DNA from: Flavobacterium sp.
GTDB lineage: Bacteria; Bacteroidota; Bacteroidia; Flavobacteriales; Flavobacteriaceae
Length of the DNA stretch: 38,929 nucleotides
Direction: 5' to 3'
NCBI RefSeq assembly: GCF_027490375.1
Contig: NZ_JAIXYH010000085.1
Span: 1-38,929, forward strand
The position numbers were made by a program, and so were the translations under genes. The notes beneath the pieces are model-generated. The model made no database searches, was not told where the DNA came from, and was given only the letters and a program-made list of their open reading frames with translations. Every line of letters starts with the position of its first letter. The stretch's first letter is position 1. Shown one piece after another: positions 16,922 to 25,532 of this stretch.

Positions 16922-17976
16922 AATTCGAAATTTAAAAATACTTGGAACATTTCATTGTCTTGCTCAATCTTTAATTTATAATCCGGATATAGTAAAGAGA
17001 GCCGCTTTTTAGCATTTTCTATACCAGATTCAAAAGATGACACTTGCTTTTTTGTTTGAATAATTTTATTAGCGCAATAGAAATAAATCTGTGTGGAAGT
17101 AACTGTAAAATTGATTTTAATTTCGGCAGGATCATTCAAACTAATACCATATTTCAGAGCATTTTCGACAAAAGAGATGAATAGCAACGGATGCACGCGG
17201 TGATTGCCGACATCTCCAGATACATCGAAAAGAATTTTATTGTTAGAAGTCAGTCTCCACTCGGTTAGCGAGATAAAATTTCTTATGTGATTTAAATCCT
17301 CCTGTAAGTTAACTTTACCATCACTTTCGTTGTCTGTGTTTTCCTTCAAGACATACCGCATGATTTCAGATAAGTTCAGAATTGCGCTGGATGTTGAGTC
17401 TGATTTTGAAATCGATAACGCATATATCGTGTTTAGCGCGCTGAAGAAAAAATGCGGATTGAGCTGAGATTTCAATAATTGTAATTGTGCATTTTTTCTA
17501 TCTGCCTCAATCTCTTTTTGACGTTTTAAGTTAGTATTATATACTTCGAAAATCCTTAGAAGTATACTGATAGATAAAAGAGATACAAATAGAATTGCGG
17601 GTGGAAAGTATTTTATAAAAGTATTCTCATTAATTTCTTTTATAACTTCTGATGGGAGATTTTCGAAAGGACCAACTTGGCCATTAGGCAATATGCGAGA
17701 AAGGATTTCCACCAAAATGACGAACAAAACAAGATTGATAAGGCCATAAAATAAATAACGCTTGGTTATAAAAAACCTCGGAATAAAAAATAAATAGTTG
17801 GAATAAAAGATAAACAAAGCGATTACCGCAAATTCTAGATGAGGCCCCGTAAACGACTGATTGGAAAAACTTGAGTTTACTACGGGAATGCAGAAGATAA
17901 AGGTCCATGATATTACATGAAATAGCAGTTGAAAAGGCTTTTCAATCCGGTATTGTTTTAATTGGAGAATATTCAC
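16918..17976 (-). CDS. LytS-type sensor histidine kinase with unusual H box
   Basis: 352 aa. Four hydrophobic segments (about 15-35, 48-65, 72-95 and 125-145) form the sensor part. The kinase H box reads LNPHFFFSALN, where most relatives have PHFLFNSLN: the residue four after the histidine is Ser instead of Asn. The N box is FVENALKYG. The G box is reduced to SGIENAKKRLSLLYP, without the usual GxG pair. The family can tolerate variation in the G box, but both changes together make me less sure of its activity. It is co-transcribed with the LytTR regulator (4-base overlap). Confidence 0.9.
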   Translation of the reverse strand: MNILQLKQYRIEKPFQLLFHVISWTFIFCIPVVNSSFSNQSFTGPHLEFAVIALFIFYSNYLFFIPRFFITKRYLFYGLINLVLFVILVEILSRILPNGQVGPFENLPSEVIKEINENTFIKYFPPAILFVSLLSISILLRIFEVYNTNLKRQKEIEADRKNAQLQLLKSQLNPHFFFSALNTIYALSISKSDSTSSAILNLSEIMRYVLKENTDNESDGKVNLQEDLNHIRNFISLTEWRLTSNNKILFDVSGDVGNHRVHPLLFISFVENALKYGISLNDPAEIKINFTVTSTQIYFYCANKIIQTKKQVSSFESGIENAKKRLSLLYPDYKLKIEQDNEMFQVFLNFEL

Positions 17977-18400
17977 TGATAAAAATTTTTATAGCGTTAA
18001 AAAGCAATTAATTAGTAAGATTCTGAAAGCTAACAACATCCAAAAAAGAGGGTTTGAAAAACATAATAATTGTTTTTTAATTTAGACGATATGTCTATTT
18101 TTCAATAACCACAATTCTTAAAAAATAGAGAAAGCTTATTTTCTTGTGGTATTATTTCCCATAAAACCTATTCAAAAGCGTAGAAACCTCTTTTTACTCC
18201 AGCTGTTTTAATCTTTTTCAACGGGAATCATTCACTAAATCGACGATAAACTGACGAACGTATATTCTTTAAAATCGTTTAATTTGAATAGTTACTCCAT
18301 CTGCCCACGAAAATAGAATAATCCGCTACAATTCTGTTTAGCTGCCACCGCGAAATGTTTTTTACATCTTCTGGAAACTAGCCAAACAAACTCCTATCGT
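17977..18400. other. Gene-free stretch, 424 bp
   Basis: AT-rich spacer between the kinase gene start and the Kelch gene end. It must hold the kinase promoter on the minus strand, but I found no TAnnTTTG match. No terminator with a clear U-run and no short gene could be supported. Confidence 0.45.
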
Positions 18401-19390
18401 TTAATCTTCATCATCATACTTTGCCGTTGGGAAAAATTCATACATGTCGTCAAAATATAAATTTCCACTTCTTCCAAGTAAAACAAAGCCTCTCGATCCA
18501 TTAGATATACTCACTGCATCTTGGCGAATACTGCCTTCAAACTGACTTAGTTCTTTCCAAAGATCGGTGTTGGGATCATATTCCCAAGTCGATGCAGTAC
18601 TACCTGTACAAACGTAGCCTTTGCCATTTTGTACGAAAGCAACTCCATTGGAACGTTTTACTTCGTAATCATCGTCTTCATTTAAGTCCGTTAATTTAAA
18701 CCATGTTTCTGTCTGATGATCAAATCCATAGAAGTCATTCAAATCGATTCCATTAGATTTCCCTGTTCCTACATAAGTGATGTTATCAATGGTAAATGAA
18801 ATTGCATCTCTTCTTTTACCTCCACCAAATCCAAACTTTTGCTCCCAAGTATTTGTTACGGGATCATATTTCCAGAAATCTTTTTTATCATTCGATCCAT
18901 CGTAACCTAGTCCAACATAACCAGAAGTACCAATTCCAAAACCAACCGCTGATCGTCGAATACCTGCACCAAAATCGGCTACTTGGGTCCAAGTTTGCGT
19001 TGTAGTATCGTATCGATAAAAATCGCTTAACTCCTCTGAACCATTGTACCCTGTTCCCACATATAGACTTGTTCCGATGGCGAATGATACTGCTAAATTA
19101 CGACCTTCTCCCGGGAAATCGGGACGTCTTATCCAAAATCCACCTTCGATATTGTACTCCCAAAAATCTTTTAGATAATCGTCTCCATCGTACCCCAAAC
19201 CGACATAAGCGAAATTTCCGATAGTTTGCGAGATAGCGCCACTGCGAGGCACACCATCAAAAACAGTACTAGCGACCCAATTGCCGGTCAAATCGCCATC
19301 ACCGTTATCATTGTTGCAGCTTATCAGCAAAAGCGAATTTAATAACAGTACAGCTATAAATATAAGTCTGCATCTTGAAAAACTTTCCAT
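18401..19390 (-). CDS. Kelch-repeat lipoprotein
   Basis: 329 aa. The start MESFSRC at 19388-19390 gives a lipoprotein signal with Cys 25 (LLLISC); the longer frame adds 34 residues that belong to the upstream gene's region. After an Asn/Asp/Gly-rich linker come about six Kelch repeats, each with a pattern such as AYVGLGYDG...KDFWEY, GYVGLGYDG...KDFWKY and YVGTGYNG...SDFYRY, forming a beta-propeller. It is predicted to sit on the membrane surface as a binding scaffold. The protein ends in an acidic tail (KYDDED). It follows the barrel gene by ten bases, so the two are one unit. Confidence 0.88.
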   Translation of the reverse strand: MESFSRCRLIFIAVLLLNSLLLISCNNDNGDGDLTGNWVASTVFDGVPRSGAISQTIGNFAYVGLGYDGDDYLKDFWEYNIEGGFWIRRPDFPGEGRNLAVSFAIGTSLYVGTGYNGSEELSDFYRYDTTTQTWTQVADFGAGIRRSAVGFGIGTSGYVGLGYDGSNDKKDFWKYDPVTNTWEQKFGFGGGKRRDAISFTIDNITYVGTGKSNGIDLNDFYGFDHQTETWFKLTDLNEDDDYEVKRSNGVAFVQNGKGYVCTGSTASTWEYDPNTDLWKELSQFEGSIRQDAVSISNGSRGFVLLGRSGNLYFDDMYEFFPTAKYDDED

Positions 19391-19400
19391 GGTATAAATG

Positions 19401-20219
19401 TTAAAATTGATAATTAAATGATAAATTAAAAGAGTAGTTATTGGAGTATTTGATCGTAGCTTCAGAGGTCTTGTATTCCTGATAAATACCATGCCCTACG
19501 CCAATACTTGAAGTCCAACTTTTCATCGCTTTGAATTCAAACTTTGCTATTAACGAAAAATCCATTTGGTTTACTTCGTTAATTCTAGTTTGAGTTTTTG
19601 ATTGGTCTAGTTTGCCGTATTTCGATTGATTATCCAATTCTATTGAAAATATATGCGAAGGTTTGAGATAGTATTTAATGTAGGTAAGTCTAGGTGAAGC
19701 TTGGGCCTCAATTAAATTTTTATACTTATAATTCAGATAAAAGGTTGGAAGTACTTGTGGAGTACCGAAATATGTATCGTATGCTAATCCCACAAAATAA
19801 CTAAACTTATTGGTTCTCTTTCCCGCAAGTACACTACCTCCAAAATATGCATTTTTATTCACTAACTCTTCGTTGCTTTCCGAAGACCATGTGGTGAATA
19901 ATTGAGTATTTAATTGATAACCGTTTTTAAAACCGTAATCTCTATTTGCAGAAAGCGTTAAATAGCGCATCGACAAAAGACTCGAGTTCAAATTGCTATT
20001 TGCAGCGTTTTTGGAAAACAAATCTGATTTTTCGAAATTGAGTTTTAAGCTAAAATCACTCACAGTACCAGCAATGGTAAAAGTAGTTAGCTCTTCTCGT
20101 AGTTTTTTTTCACTGTTTAATTGCCTGTGAGCTACATTTCCATAAAATCGCTTATCATCATTTTGTGCTTGAAGCCTGCATACAAATAGTAATAGTACTA
20201 GTGTTCTAATTTGAAACAT
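19401..20219 (-). CDS. Outer-membrane beta-barrel protein, DUF6268-like
   Basis: 272 aa with the ATG at 20217-20219; a TTG one codon upstream is less likely. A signal peptide (TLVLLLFVCRLQAQ) precedes a strand-rich chain with alternating hydrophobic residues and aromatic ends, closing in NLSFNYQF, a typical C-terminal barrel strand with a final Phe. The pattern of YFVGLAYDTYFG and TFYLNYKY resembles DUF6268 barrels of Bacteroidota. Function is unknown. It is the first gene of a two-gene unit with the Kelch lipoprotein, suggesting that the barrel and the propeller form a complex. Confidence 0.75.
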   Translation of the reverse strand: MFQIRTLVLLLFVCRLQAQNDDKRFYGNVAHRQLNSEKKLREELTTFTIAGTVSDFSLKLNFEKSDLFSKNAANSNLNSSLLSMRYLTLSANRDYGFKNGYQLNTQLFTTWSSESNEELVNKNAYFGGSVLAGKRTNKFSYFVGLAYDTYFGTPQVLPTFYLNYKYKNLIEAQASPRLTYIKYYLKPSHIFSIELDNQSKYGKLDQSKTQTRINEVNQMDFSLIAKFEFKAMKSWTSSIGVGHGIYQEYKTSEATIKYSNNYSFNLSFNYQF

Positions 20220-20236
20220 CAATCCGTTGCTTTAAA

Positions 20237-20269
20237 CAAACGTAATTAACCGAGGGAGACAATTGCAAG
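20237..20269 (-). promoter_or_regulatory. Promoter of the barrel-Kelch unit
   Basis: CAAACGTA (20237-20244) is the complement of TACGTTTG, a full match to TAnnTTTG. A CTTG on the minus strand (20266-20269), 3 of 4 to the -33 TTTG, is 21 bases upstream. The -7 element is 17 bases before the ATG. Confidence 0.45.
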
Positions 20270-20418
20270 AATATTCTACTACTAAGTAACTTTTACCTAC
20301 CGATAGCCCATTTTTAAATACAAAATCCTTTATATCAAATTGCAGATAAAAATAGGCTGCTAATCGTCGGATTTTCCCTAATTGTAGAATCGTTACGGTG
20401 TTTCTCTAAGCCATCAAC

Positions 20419-20426
20419 TAGGTTTG
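20419..20426 (+). promoter_or_regulatory. Putative promoter of the DUF4270 gene
   Basis: TAGGTTTG is a full match to TAnnTTTG and lies 25 bases before the ATG at 20452. No good -33 element. It is divergent from the barrel-Kelch promoter about 180 bases away. Confidence 0.35.
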
Positions 20427-20451
20427 CAAGGCTGATTATTTATAAGGAATT

Positions 20452-21753
20452 ATGAGAATTATTTTTTTCTACTTTTTACTTCTGTTGTTTGTTTCATGCG
20501 CCACAGATGAAGTTCCCGATTTTTTGTCGCCTTCCGACTCTTTTGTGGATTCTCGGTTAAAGCTGGAGTTAATCGACACTTTTAGTTTAAAGGTTAGCAC
20601 TTACAAACTTGATAGCATTTCAACGGTAAATGGGTTTCGGATTCTGCAAGGAAAATATTCAGACCCTATTTTTGGAGTCGTAACCGCACGAGGATTTTTC
20701 GAATTAAAGTGTGAAGGTTATTATATTGAAGAAGAAGCGGTGCTTGATAGCGTTGTACTAAATTTAGCTTATGACAAGATTTTTTACAACGATACGACCC
20801 TAATAAAATCCATCCAAGTACATCAGCTGTCGAAGAACTTCCGGCCACGATCCAACAGCAACTCATTTTTCAATACATCCGATCTTCAAGTGGGCAATTT
20901 TCTTGGTTCCAGAACATTTAAGCCTACTACTTCAGATGATTCATTGAAAGTTTCTTTAAACCATCCGATATTTAATTCCATTTTTCAGCAAGTAAAAAAT
21001 GGGCAAATCAACAACCAAAGTGAGCTCACAAATATTTTTAAAGGGATTCGAATTAGCCCTGCTGAAACGGATGATAACTCGATCACGTCCTTCAAAGTGC
21101 AGAGTAGCTACATAAGATTGTACTACAGTCTACCCGACGAGCCCGACGAGGTGCTAACTTTTGATCTTAACTTCAATGATTTAGAATCTAATAAGTATTT
21201 TACTCAAATTACAAGTGAGCGAACCGGAACAAATATGGCAAATCTCACAAATCAAGAAACCGAAGCGGCATCTACGGCATCTCAAAACTACAGTTATATG
21301 CAATCAGGTATAGGTATCGTGACTAAGGTTTCGTTCCCTAACTTTCGAAGTAGCATTTTTAATTTGAATACAGACGGCTACTTACTGAAGTCAGAATTAA
21401 AGATAAAGCTGGAAGAGGAATTTATAAGTGAAAACCGATTCACTCCCGACTCATTGATGCTCTATATAATTGATCAAAACAACAACTTCCTAGCCACATT
21501 AAACGAACCTTCGGGCAAAGCGGTCGTTGGTTACATTTCAAAACCAAGCCCAGATATATCGGAATACTATCTGACTGTAAATGTTAATCCTTTTTTGATA
21601 AAAACTCTTGAAAATAATCAGTACCTAAATTACTCCCTAGCTTTAATTCCTTTCGACTTTAATGTCTCTGCCAGCCGCTTAGTTCTTAATGGCGAAAAAC
21701 ATCCAACCAATCCAGCCAAAGTAAATGTAACTTATCTCAGATACAATGATTAG
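20452..21753 (+). CDS. DUF4270 lipoprotein
   Basis: 433 aa. The N-terminus is a lipoprotein signal (LLLLFVSC, Cys at 16). The sequence after it follows the DUF4270 pattern: the segment LELIDTFSLKVSTYKLDS and the LQGKYSDPIFGVVTARGFF block, where the family has a conserved GxYxDPxFG. Most of the chain is strand-rich. DUF4270 proteins are common in Bacteroidota and of unknown role; some are encoded next to glycogen synthase genes, which is not the case here. It overlaps the next gene by eight bases, so the two proteins probably act together at the outer membrane. Confidence 0.85.
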   Translation: MRIIFFYFLLLLFVSCATDEVPDFLSPSDSFVDSRLKLELIDTFSLKVSTYKLDSISTVNGFRILQGKYSDPIFGVVTARGFFELKCEGYYIEEEAVLDSVVLNLAYDKIFYNDTTLIKSIQVHQLSKNFRPRSNSNSFFNTSDLQVGNFLGSRTFKPTTSDDSLKVSLNHPIFNSIFQQVKNGQINNQSELTNIFKGIRISPAETDDNSITSFKVQSSYIRLYYSLPDEPDEVLTFDLNFNDLESNKYFTQITSERTGTNMANLTNQETEAASTASQNYSYMQSGIGIVTKVSFPNFRSSIFNLNTDGYLLKSELKIKLEEEFISENRFTPDSLMLYIIDQNNNFLATLNEPSGKAVVGYISKPSPDISEYYLTVNVNPFLIKTLENNQYLNYSLALIPFDFNVSASRLVLNGEKHPTNPAKVNVTYLRYND

Positions 21754-22984
21754 ATGGATTATCAGCAGTAGCATCATGCTTTTTCATATTGCAACATACA
21801 GTCAAATAAGTTCACTAACCTCATCGCCTTATTCTATGTATGGTCTGGGAAGCACTAACTTCGAAAACACCGGTATAACCAATTCACTTGGGTACTCCGG
21901 CGTAGCTTTACCTTCAGAATTTGAGCTAAACAGTTTAAACCCGGCATCTTTAGCATCAATTCCACAAAACTCTTTCTTTTTCGATATCGGTTTAAAATTG
22001 CAAAACACTTCCAATGAAAGTTCAAGAAGCTCTAGCAAAGAGCGTGCTTTTGGTTTCAGCAATTTTAGTTTGGGATTTCCACTAAATACTAAGAGCGCAG
22101 TCGCTCTTTCGCTTATTCCGTATTCGAATGTCGGATATATCTTTGATGATATTCGCGGTAAAGTTGCTGGAAGTGAAGAGCAATATACCAGTGCGATTAT
22201 AGGTAGCGGTGGGCTCAATAAATTTTGTTTAAGTTATGCGAGAAAAATTGGAAATAAACTTAGACTTGGCTCTGAAGTTGCTTTCAATTTTGGTAACGTC
22301 TCTCAGCAGGAAAATATCAGCTTCTCAAATAGCTTGACTCGGCTAGACGAAGTTAGTCATTATGAAGGATTTCAAATCAGTTTTGGAGCTCAGTACGATT
22401 TGAGAAAAAACATTATCGTGGGAACTTCGATAAAATTACCTAACTACTTAAAAGCAAGTAAGGATCGTACTTTACTTAATGTGACCGACAACGGAACAAC
22501 AATTTTGGAAGATGAATCAAATCTGTTTATGCGCAATTTCAAACTTCCGCTCGATATTACTATTGGTGGGCGCTTTGTCTTCAAGAATTTCATTATAAAT
22601 ACAGATTATCGCCAAATATTCTGGAGTAAAACAGAGTTAACAGATAATGTTGGCACCTACACAGACAATTCTATTTTTTCTATTGGTACAGAATACAGAA
22701 AAAAATTTCGATCCAACGCTAATAAATCAAAACTGCTAAGGCTTCGAAGCGGCTTTACTTTTAATTCGGGTAATCTTGAAATAAAAGATTACAAAATAGC
22801 TACATCAGCGTTTACGATAGGCGCGGGGATTCCGATTGGTAGTTTAAACTCAAATCTAAACATCAGCTACAGTTACGGCACAACTGGTCAGGTAACCAAC
22901 ACCTTGATTCGCGAAATACAGCATAAAATAACTATTAACTTTAGTTTCGAAGACCTCTGGTTCATAAAGCGAAAATACGATTAG
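21746..22984 (+). CDS. Outer-membrane beta-barrel protein, PorV/FadL-like
   Basis: 412 aa. A signal peptide (ISSSIMLFHIATYSQ) is followed by SSPYSMYGLGS, GYSGVALPSE and the NPASLA motif, an order seen in FadL/PorV-like barrels of Bacteroidota. The rest alternates polar and hydrophobic residues as expected of barrel strands, ending in TINFSFEDLWF and a short basic tail. The ATG lies eight bases inside the DUF4270 gene. The likely role is an outer-membrane channel or anchor for the DUF4270 lipoprotein, inferred from the gene overlap. A strict homology to PorV cannot be claimed. Confidence 0.75.
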   Translation: MIRWIISSSIMLFHIATYSQISSLTSSPYSMYGLGSTNFENTGITNSLGYSGVALPSEFELNSLNPASLASIPQNSFFFDIGLKLQNTSNESSRSSSKERAFGFSNFSLGFPLNTKSAVALSLIPYSNVGYIFDDIRGKVAGSEEQYTSAIIGSGGLNKFCLSYARKIGNKLRLGSEVAFNFGNVSQQENISFSNSLTRLDEVSHYEGFQISFGAQYDLRKNIIVGTSIKLPNYLKASKDRTLLNVTDNGTTILEDESNLFMRNFKLPLDITIGGRFVFKNFIINTDYRQIFWSKTELTDNVGTYTDNSIFSIGTEYRKKFRSNANKSKLLRLRSGFTFNSGNLEIKDYKIATSAFTIGAGIPIGSLNSNLNISYSYGTTGQVTNTLIREIQHKITINFSFEDLWFIKRKYD

Positions 22985-23125
22985 CATCAAATCGAACTTT
23001 TATTGATTTAGCTTTTATCATGTTGCTTTAAAATTATGAACGACCAACAACACAGCGCGCGAAAACCCAATTTGTCGATAAAAAGAGTCTATTTATTCGA
23101 ACGTTTTATCTGATGGTCTAAATCA

Positions 23126-23157
23126 TTTGAAGAAGTTTTTCTATTGTTCTTGCTTTG
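23126..23157 (+). promoter_or_regulatory. Promoter of the M43 protease gene
   Basis: TTTG (23126-23129), a 20-base spacer and TTGCTTTG (23150-23157), 7 of 8 to TAnnTTTG. The predicted transcript would begin near 23164, about 20 bases before the ATG at 23185. Confidence 0.5.
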
Positions 23158-23184
23158 AGGAAGTTTATAAGTAAAACCAAGAAA

Positions 23185-25224
23185 ATGAAAGTCTTTACAA
23201 TCTTTATTTTATTCATTTCGGTATTCTACGCGCAAGGTCAGAAAAAGCAAAAGGAACGATCTATATTCGCAGAGGCTGTGCACGACCATAATCGCGAACT
23301 TCACTCCGGAAAGATACGTTGTGCTTCCACGGAGTACGAAAGCTACCTTCAGAAAATGTGGCCATCTAGACTCACGGAAATTGAATTCGAAAAATGGTTA
23401 TCATCTAAGATGGATTTAAGAAAAAACAGTGATACTTTGCTCAATAGATCAATAAGCACTATCATAAACATACCGGTTGTTGTTCATGTAGTACATAATG
23501 GCGATGCCTATGGAACAGGAGAAAACATAACAGATGAGCAAGTACTTTCTCAAATCACTGTTTTGAATCAGGATTTTAGGAGAATTCTAAATACGCCCGG
23601 ATTCAATAATTCTGAAGTTGGCGCCGATATCGAGATTGAATTTTGCTTGGCGCAAACCGCCCCAGACGGTAGCGAAACCAACGGAATCAATAGAATCAGT
23701 AAAAACTCGGCGAGTTGGAGTGAAACTGCGATAGAAAACACATTAAAACCAGAAACACAATGGGATCCCAATCAGTATTTCAACATTTGGGTTTGCAGAT
23801 TTGGGGGAGACTTAACCGATGTACTAGGATATGCACAATTTCCTGATGCCTCAGCGCTGGTTGGATTGGAATCAGACGGTGGCGAAGCAAATACAGATGG
23901 TGTAGTTATTGGCTACCAGTACTTTGGTTCTCAAATAGAATATCCCGAAGGAGATTACGACTCCACGTTTAATCAGGGTCGTACTCTAACTCATGAAATA
24001 GGGCACTGTTTTGGTTTACGTCATATTTGGGGAGATAACTCATCATGTACCGTAAACGCAACAGACTCAGCAAAAGACTATTGTCCGGATACACCAGCAG
24101 CATCGACCGCAACATCAGGTTGTCCAACTAATAAGAATTCTTGCACAACAGCAGCAGGAAATGACATGATTGAAAACTACATGGATTATACAAACGATTC
24201 TTGTATGAATATTTTTACCAATGATCAAAAAGAGCGAATACTGACAGTTTTAGAAAATTCACCTCGGCGTTCATCACTAAAGACATCTACCGTTTGTCAA
24301 CCACCGCAAGTCTATGAAATTGATGGCGCATTGAATTTTATCGAACTTTCAGACAGTTGCGAAACAGCACCTACACTCCAACTAAAACTAGAAAATAGAG
24401 GTTCCTCAACAATAAATTCAGCAGTTATTAATTACTCTTTCGACAATCAAAACGTGCAAGAAATTCAATATACCGGACAATTGCTAAATTCACAAATTGC
24501 TACAATATCCTTGAATCCACAATCGTTTAATGCTGGCATTCATTCACTTTCATACTTTCTTAGCAATGTTAATAACCAATCGGATCAGAACAGTGCAAAT
24601 GACAATAAGGAATCTCAATTTACAATTATTGAAGCATTTAATACTAGCGCCGTTGTTATAACTATTCAGCGCGACAATTACGGTTCGGAAACAACTTGGA
24701 ATCTAAAAGATCAGAACGGAACTACTGTTGCTTCCGGAGGACCGTATACGGATACAAATAATCTACCTGCACTTATTACGCAAAACGTAAACGTTCAAAA
24801 TAACAATTGCTATCAATTTACGATTTCCGACAGTTATGGCGACGGAATTTGTTGTCAATTTGGCAACGGCTATTACAACTTGAAAACAGATTCAGGTTTA
24901 ATCATAACTTCGGGTAACACTTTTGAAAATGAAGCATTAGCTAATTTTAGAATCAATTCACTTACTAAAGAAGAGATAGCTTCGGAAAAATTAGTAAAAA
25001 TGTATCCTAATCCAGCCCAAGACCTTGTCGAAATAGAACTTTCGCCTCTACTAACAAACTGTAGTCTCAAAGTTTATAATATAATCGGCCAAGAGGTGCC
25101 TGTGCCGATATCTAGAATTTCTGATACGATAAAATTAAATACACAACACTTAGCTTCAGGTTTATACATAGTCAAGTTAGTTAGTAATGAAAAAACCATT
25201 TCTTTAAAGTTAAAGAAAGAGTAA
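23185..25224 (+). CDS. Secreted M43 (pappalysin-type) metalloprotease with T9SS sorting domain
   Basis: 679 aa. I chose the ATG at 23185, since the longer frame uses a TTG inside the promoter. A signal peptide (VFTIFILFISVFYAQG) is followed by a pro-region to about 90. The catalytic domain (about 95-365) has the zinc motif HEIGHCFGLRH with H270, E271, H274 and H280, and the Met-turn residue in NYMDY (M333). Several cysteines (288, 300, 313, 320, 340) likely form disulfides. A middle strand-rich part, with a DSYGDGICC motif, precedes the C-terminal type A sorting domain, recognised by MYPNPAQDLVEIEL and LASGLYIVKL. It is exported by the type IX system and degrades extracellular proteins or processes surface proteins. 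Confidence 0.93.
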   Translation: MKVFTIFILFISVFYAQGQKKQKERSIFAEAVHDHNRELHSGKIRCASTEYESYLQKMWPSRLTEIEFEKWLSSKMDLRKNSDTLLNRSISTIINIPVVVHVVHNGDAYGTGENITDEQVLSQITVLNQDFRRILNTPGFNNSEVGADIEIEFCLAQTAPDGSETNGINRISKNSASWSETAIENTLKPETQWDPNQYFNIWVCRFGGDLTDVLGYAQFPDASALVGLESDGGEANTDGVVIGYQYFGSQIEYPEGDYDSTFNQGRTLTHEIGHCFGLRHIWGDNSSCTVNATDSAKDYCPDTPAASTATSGCPTNKNSCTTAAGNDMIENYMDYTNDSCMNIFTNDQKERILTVLENSPRRSSLKTSTVCQPPQVYEIDGALNFIELSDSCETAPTLQLKLENRGSSTINSAVINYSFDNQNVQEIQYTGQLLNSQIATISLNPQSFNAGIHSLSYFLSNVNNQSDQNSANDNKESQFTIIEAFNTSAVVITIQRDNYGSETTWNLKDQNGTTVASGGPYTDTNNLPALITQNVNVQNNNCYQFTISDSYGDGICCQFGNGYYNLKTDSGLIITSGNTFENEALANFRINSLTKEEIASEKLVKMYPNPAQDLVEIELSPLLTNCSLKVYNIIGQEVPVPISRISDTIKLNTQHLASGLYIVKLVSNEKTISLKLKKE

Positions 25225-25354
25225 GCTAAAGTGTTATTGTTGTGTTTGTGCATTAGAATTGAAAGCATACACGTACCGCTACTTACATAATCCAACTGTT
25301 TCGTCAAAAAAGGAATATTGGATTTAGTGGATGCTTAAACTAATGCGAGTTTTT

Positions 25355-25385
25355 CCGAGCAGTTATTCAATTGCTCGGTTTTTTT
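25355..25385 (+). terminator. Terminator of the M43 protease gene
   Basis: CCGAGCA (25355-25361) pairs with TGCTCGG (25372-25378) around a ten-base loop, followed by seven Ts (25379-25385). It is about 130 bases after the stop. The 308-bp gap between the protease and the E2 gene holds this and the next terminator. Confidence 0.8.
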
Positions 25386-25462
25386 GTTATTGGATATTTC
25401 GAAATTTACTTAATCGAAAATAAAGAACTGCTATGCGATAAAATGAAAACTTAAACTATTGT

Positions 25463-25506
25463 AAAAAAACAGACCGTGGATTTACTGATTGTAATCCAAG
25501 GTCTGC
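25463..25506 (-). terminator. Terminator of the E2 gene
   Basis: CAGACC (25471-25476) pairs with GGTCTG (25501-25506), and TGGATT with AATCCA inside, making a long near-perfect stem. On the minus strand it is followed by a U-run (25464-25470). It lies just past the E2 stop at 25533. Confidence 0.85.
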
Positions 25507-25532
25507 TTATTTATCACAAAGTCTTTTTTTAA

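Noticed and set aside
19391..19492. N-terminal extension of the Kelch gene
   Set aside because: The 34 extra residues lie over the end of the barrel gene and have no signal. The ATG at 19390 gives a proper lipoprotein signal.
23155..23184. TTG start of the protease at 23155
   Set aside because: It falls inside the predicted -7 promoter element and would put a basic stretch before the signal peptide.
25225..25354. A second small gene after the protease
   Set aside because: The only frame of note is antisense to the end of the protease gene and has no start signal.
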